DNA from: an uncultured cyanobacterium
GTDB taxonomy: Bacteria; Cyanobacteriota; Cyanobacteriia; PCC-6307; Cyanobiaceae
DNA: 64,000 bases
Assembly (NCBI GenBank): GCA_903871775.1
Contig: CAIQIA010000007.1
Span: 151,962-215,961 of the forward strand
Reading direction: 5' to 3'
Shown here: piece by piece, positions 63,501-64,000 of the stretch
How the letters are laid out: the number at the start of each line of letters is the position of its first letter
Numbering within the stretch: the first letter of the stretch is position 1
The notes under the pieces: model-generated
Database searches by the model: none
What the model saw: only the letters and a program-made list of their open reading frames with translations
What the model was told of the DNA's origin: nothing
Translations under genes and position numbers: made by a program

Positions 63501-64000
63501 TCTTCAACGAAGCCGGCAAGATCCCCTACAACCTCGATGCCTGGGATGGCTACGGCGCGGAGCGCCAGCAGATCATCGAAGCAGCCCTGCAACTGGGCAA
63601 GAAACTCGTGAGCCTGTCGGGCGACACCCACAACGCCTGGGGGTCGATCCTGGATTCTGCCGGGCCCAACGACATCGCTGACCAGGCCTTCCCCACCGGC
63701 AGCTACCTGGTCGACAGCAACGACCGGACAGCCTTCAGGCCCGTGATCACCTCCGGTGAGCTGGCCAACAACGGCTTCCGCTTCAACGGCACACCCGACG
63801 GCATCGGTGTCGTCGACAACGGCAACACCCTCCGCATCGTCATCAACCACGAGTTCGGGGCCACCGCCGGTGCCGTCCGCGCCCACGGTTCCAAAGGCGC
63901 CTACGTCTCTGATCTCGTCATTGACAAGGCCACCCTCTCCGTCATCTCCGGTGGCGACTTCCTCAAGTCGGCCAACGACCTCTTCCTTGCCTCACCCGAC
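57572..64000 (+). CDS. Giant multi-domain phosphatase: phytase-esterase-like, 5'-nucleotidase and PhoD modules (partial)
   Basis: An open frame of 2143 codons that continues past the window; no stop was seen. From the GTG 57572 (the frame is closed by a TGA at 57563) it opens with a choice-of-anchor-I propeller (about 1-220; FTPDGSKLVVACEGEPNELY). A phytase-esterase-like region follows (about 230-640; LAPADRGPNG, RGFEGMAYD, KPEGLALLQDG), then the rest of the propeller. Residues about 938-1570 are a 5'-nucleotidase with GEGDSFIPGP (D979), GNHEFDLG (1025-1032) and SLKNGGGLRASIG. A PhoD unit (about 1592-2050) has VASGDPYRDSVILWTRLNPQ, HVGDYIYEYA, IWDDHETANDSY and SLSGDTHNAWG. The last part (GTPDGIGVVDNG, VRAHGSKGAYVSDLV) looks like a DUF839-type module. 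No signal peptide. GC is lower than in its neighbours. Likely an extracellular enzyme hydrolysing phosphate esters. Confidence 0.85.
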   Translation, partial: MLSSTGILRLSDGGAEISAFHAASKLLLTIGGTANLSVVDLSTPATPVLKQTVGLDGVANSVAVASTGLVAVALEGTGSARYTAGKVAFFRIEGVGSAATVSSVGSVTVGAVPDSIAFTPDGSKLVVACEGEPNELYTVDPEGSIAVIAVDAANPGNSAVTSIGFTALNGREAELRALGIRISGKAGTTAAQDLEPEYVSISSDGSKAYVTFQENNATGVVNLSASTPSLVSLRSVGVQDDLRGRPTLATYDVTIPSPGTTTAGGIVPGGGLSGLYATGRDSQGRLTFLAPADRGPNGSGTSKDVVKADGTPGTDGTADPVVPFLLPDYQARFYKLALNEATGEVTVTGTVMLTRKDGVTPISGRSNGKGDQIPVDANGSLLAYDTYGADLESIVQDKDGNIWMSDEYRPAIYKFSASGVLIERYVPAGAAAAAGLAVGSLGVESLPAEYAKRQTNRGFEGMAYDAANNKLFAFVQSPLDDVGTNDGTKGSLVRVLEVSTADGQPTAEYLYPMAGKASLTGTDALIYESRVDKIGDAAYDPARQVFYVLERDSAVGAVSYKQVFEVSLKGATNILGNTLANEENLTIDALKAQGITVANKVLLTNLSSEGYLPNDKPEGLALLQDGRLAVINDNDFGVTALDAVSYAALSDEEKSRYTLASDINGSKTYVYAKASDARTQLGIVSTIPTFMDPSDRDGGIKPLANQNVYGLRMPDGIGVYQGKGADGSLQTFTVIANEGDGRVRPDGSFTDPATNTVVPSESVYSDELRSGVTGVGTDNRLKIIKDLGNYDSSTSAYEQKFSFGGRSITILDSLNNVVWDSGDLIDRAAIAAGIYDDGRSDDKGSEPENLAITSVGGRTYAFVGLERGSSSSIATFDITDPYNGYLVDFKRSSTGVVSPEGILSIPAEQSPNGTALVVVSNEVSKDVEVLSFQPSYSLQILHYYGESGLLGIKTAPIMGALIDRFDDQFANTLVVGEGDSFIPGPWLVAGADASLAAVSSVGAPAMGRPDIAIMNLFGTNVSALGNHEFDLGSPVLSSAFAASGAWKGAQFPFITSNLDFAGDSSLRGIADSSLGGTSSNSFAGKEAADIKAKIAPYSVVTKGGEKIGIVGATTWELLTKSSPNGTKVKDDGNDSTSDLEEVAAYIQASVDALLATGVNKVVMVDQLDSLDRNKALAPLLQGVDVMVAGGGHERLGDGNDEAVGFNGHDANFISTDSYPILVNAKDGKPTLIVTTDTEYSYLGRLVVNFDSEGTIIPAALDNVLNGAYAATAETLKTVYGSGASSETIIAGSSIGSAVAQVTTALSTVISSKDSDVYGYTKVYIEGDRVFGRAQEVNLGDLTADANIYAAERSLPGQTTWVSLKNGGGLRASIGSVDANGIKGAPVATDFKAAGAISKLEIENALRFDNKLMAFETTPAGLLNILNYAAGLSPGNGGFAQLGGVQFSYDPKKPVGSRVQDIALIDEGGRILNKIANDGVLLSNAPASINVVTLNFMANGGDGYPIKANGSNFRYLLQNGSLSAAVDPTLDFTAASVAPANALGEQQALQTYLQTFHATPGTAYDRADTPAKDDRRMQNLDVRPLDTVLIPTFGDGVASGDPYRDSVILWTRLNPQSTTSSSATVNWEVSTSKDFAAGTIADRGSFTTDASRDWTVKVEADGLTAGTSYYYRFSNDGVLSPVGQTRTLASDAFNARIALFSCANFTAQPEFAVYGKAAEINAQKPYDAWVHVGDYIYEYAKGGYSSAEGSATNRGFLPDHELITLDDYRQRYAQYHTDTNLQNLRQSAPLIAIWDDHETANDSYKTGAENHQPNEGDWSTRVTNAMKAYYEWMPIREPELRDGSDQGSAATPLTKGYRSFDFGDVLSLHMLETRLTARDQQLSYSSATSPAGVAAIVNQATNGNRAMIGAEQLNWLRSELATSKASWQALGSGTLMANMAIPAELLLNPNDPSVVAKYATPLQKLAQGLPLTPAEQALFNEAGKIPYNLDAWDGYGAERQQIIEAALQLGKKLVSLSGDTHNAWGSILDSAGPNDIADQAFPTGSYLVDSNDRTAFRPVITSGELANNGFRFNGTPDGIGVVDNGNTLRIVINHEFGATAGAVRAHGSKGAYVSDLVIDKATLSVISGGDFLKSANDLFLASPD

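Noticed and set aside
62804..63886. Minus-strand open frames within the giant phosphatase gene (such as 62804-63175 and 63344-63886)
   Set aside because: The plus-strand frame is continuous with PhoD motifs over this region; the antisense frames contain none.

Overview
The window looks like chromosome of a GC-rich unicellular cyanobacterium of the Synechococcus/Cyanobium type. The main evidence is a flavodiiron pair (a metal-binding Flv3-like protein followed by a ligand-less Flv1-like partner), a PLP arginine decarboxylase (SpeA), two acyl-lipid Δ9-type desaturases, a DUF98-type chorismate lyase, GcvP and GcvH side by side, and several small proteins of picocyanobacterial type. Genes are packed tightly. 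Many convergent neighbours overlap by 8-26 bases at their stops. No rRNA, tRNA, CRISPR array, transposase or integrase was seen.

Layout. 1-2466: the 3' end of enolase, a membrane-anchored alpha/beta hydrolase of lower GC, and a YidB-family protein. 2441-6649 (minus): a four-gene unit with 4-base overlaps or less, reading from a glycine-rich repeat protein through a membrane protein and a coiled-coil protein into an ABC1/UbiB-type kinase. 6701-17428: an OafA-like acyltransferase, argJ, an MpaB-type oxygenase fused in frame to dephospho-CoA kinase, gatB, a ThiO-like oxidase, ndk, speA and a SIMPL-domain protein. 17429-17728: a gap holding a decayed Phd/YefM antitoxin. 17729-26537: alaS, then a SNF2 helicase, a glycosyltransferase-like gene, a SWIM protein, a MEKHLA protein and a small unknown. 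26579-35002: a 1431-residue propeller/Ig/SGNH-hydrolase protein, the flavodiiron operon and two small proteins. 35155-39910: gcvP, gcvH and a methionine gamma-lyase-family gene. 39988-42729: two desaturases around an unknown gene, with a repeat-rich intergenic region. 42774-50251: rplI, dnaB, an Ig-repeat phosphodiester-glycosidase protein, mnmG, a PilP/GspC-like protein and chorismate lyase. 50331-57474: small genes, a Tat-exported PhoX-type phosphatase, a DUF1269 protein, a SprT-like unit, a small membrane protein and ligA. 57572-64000: one open frame of at least 2143 codons that leaves the window.

The most notable object is that last gene. It joins choice-of-anchor-I/phytase-esterase-like, 5'-nucleotidase and PhoD-type modules, and then starts another phosphatase-like module. 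Just upstream sit three 8-base repeats with exact 11-base spacing that resemble a cyanobacterial Pho box. Together with PhoX 4 kb upstream, this suggests a phosphate-scavenging neighbourhood. Other points worth a second look are the MpaB-CoaE fusion, two enzymes carrying the same Ig-like repeats, four large extracellular-looking proteins without signal peptides, the ABC1-kinase unit, and the GATCCGGAT-like repeats upstream of the second desaturase.

All assignments come from reading the sequence and recalled family motifs. No similarity search was run.
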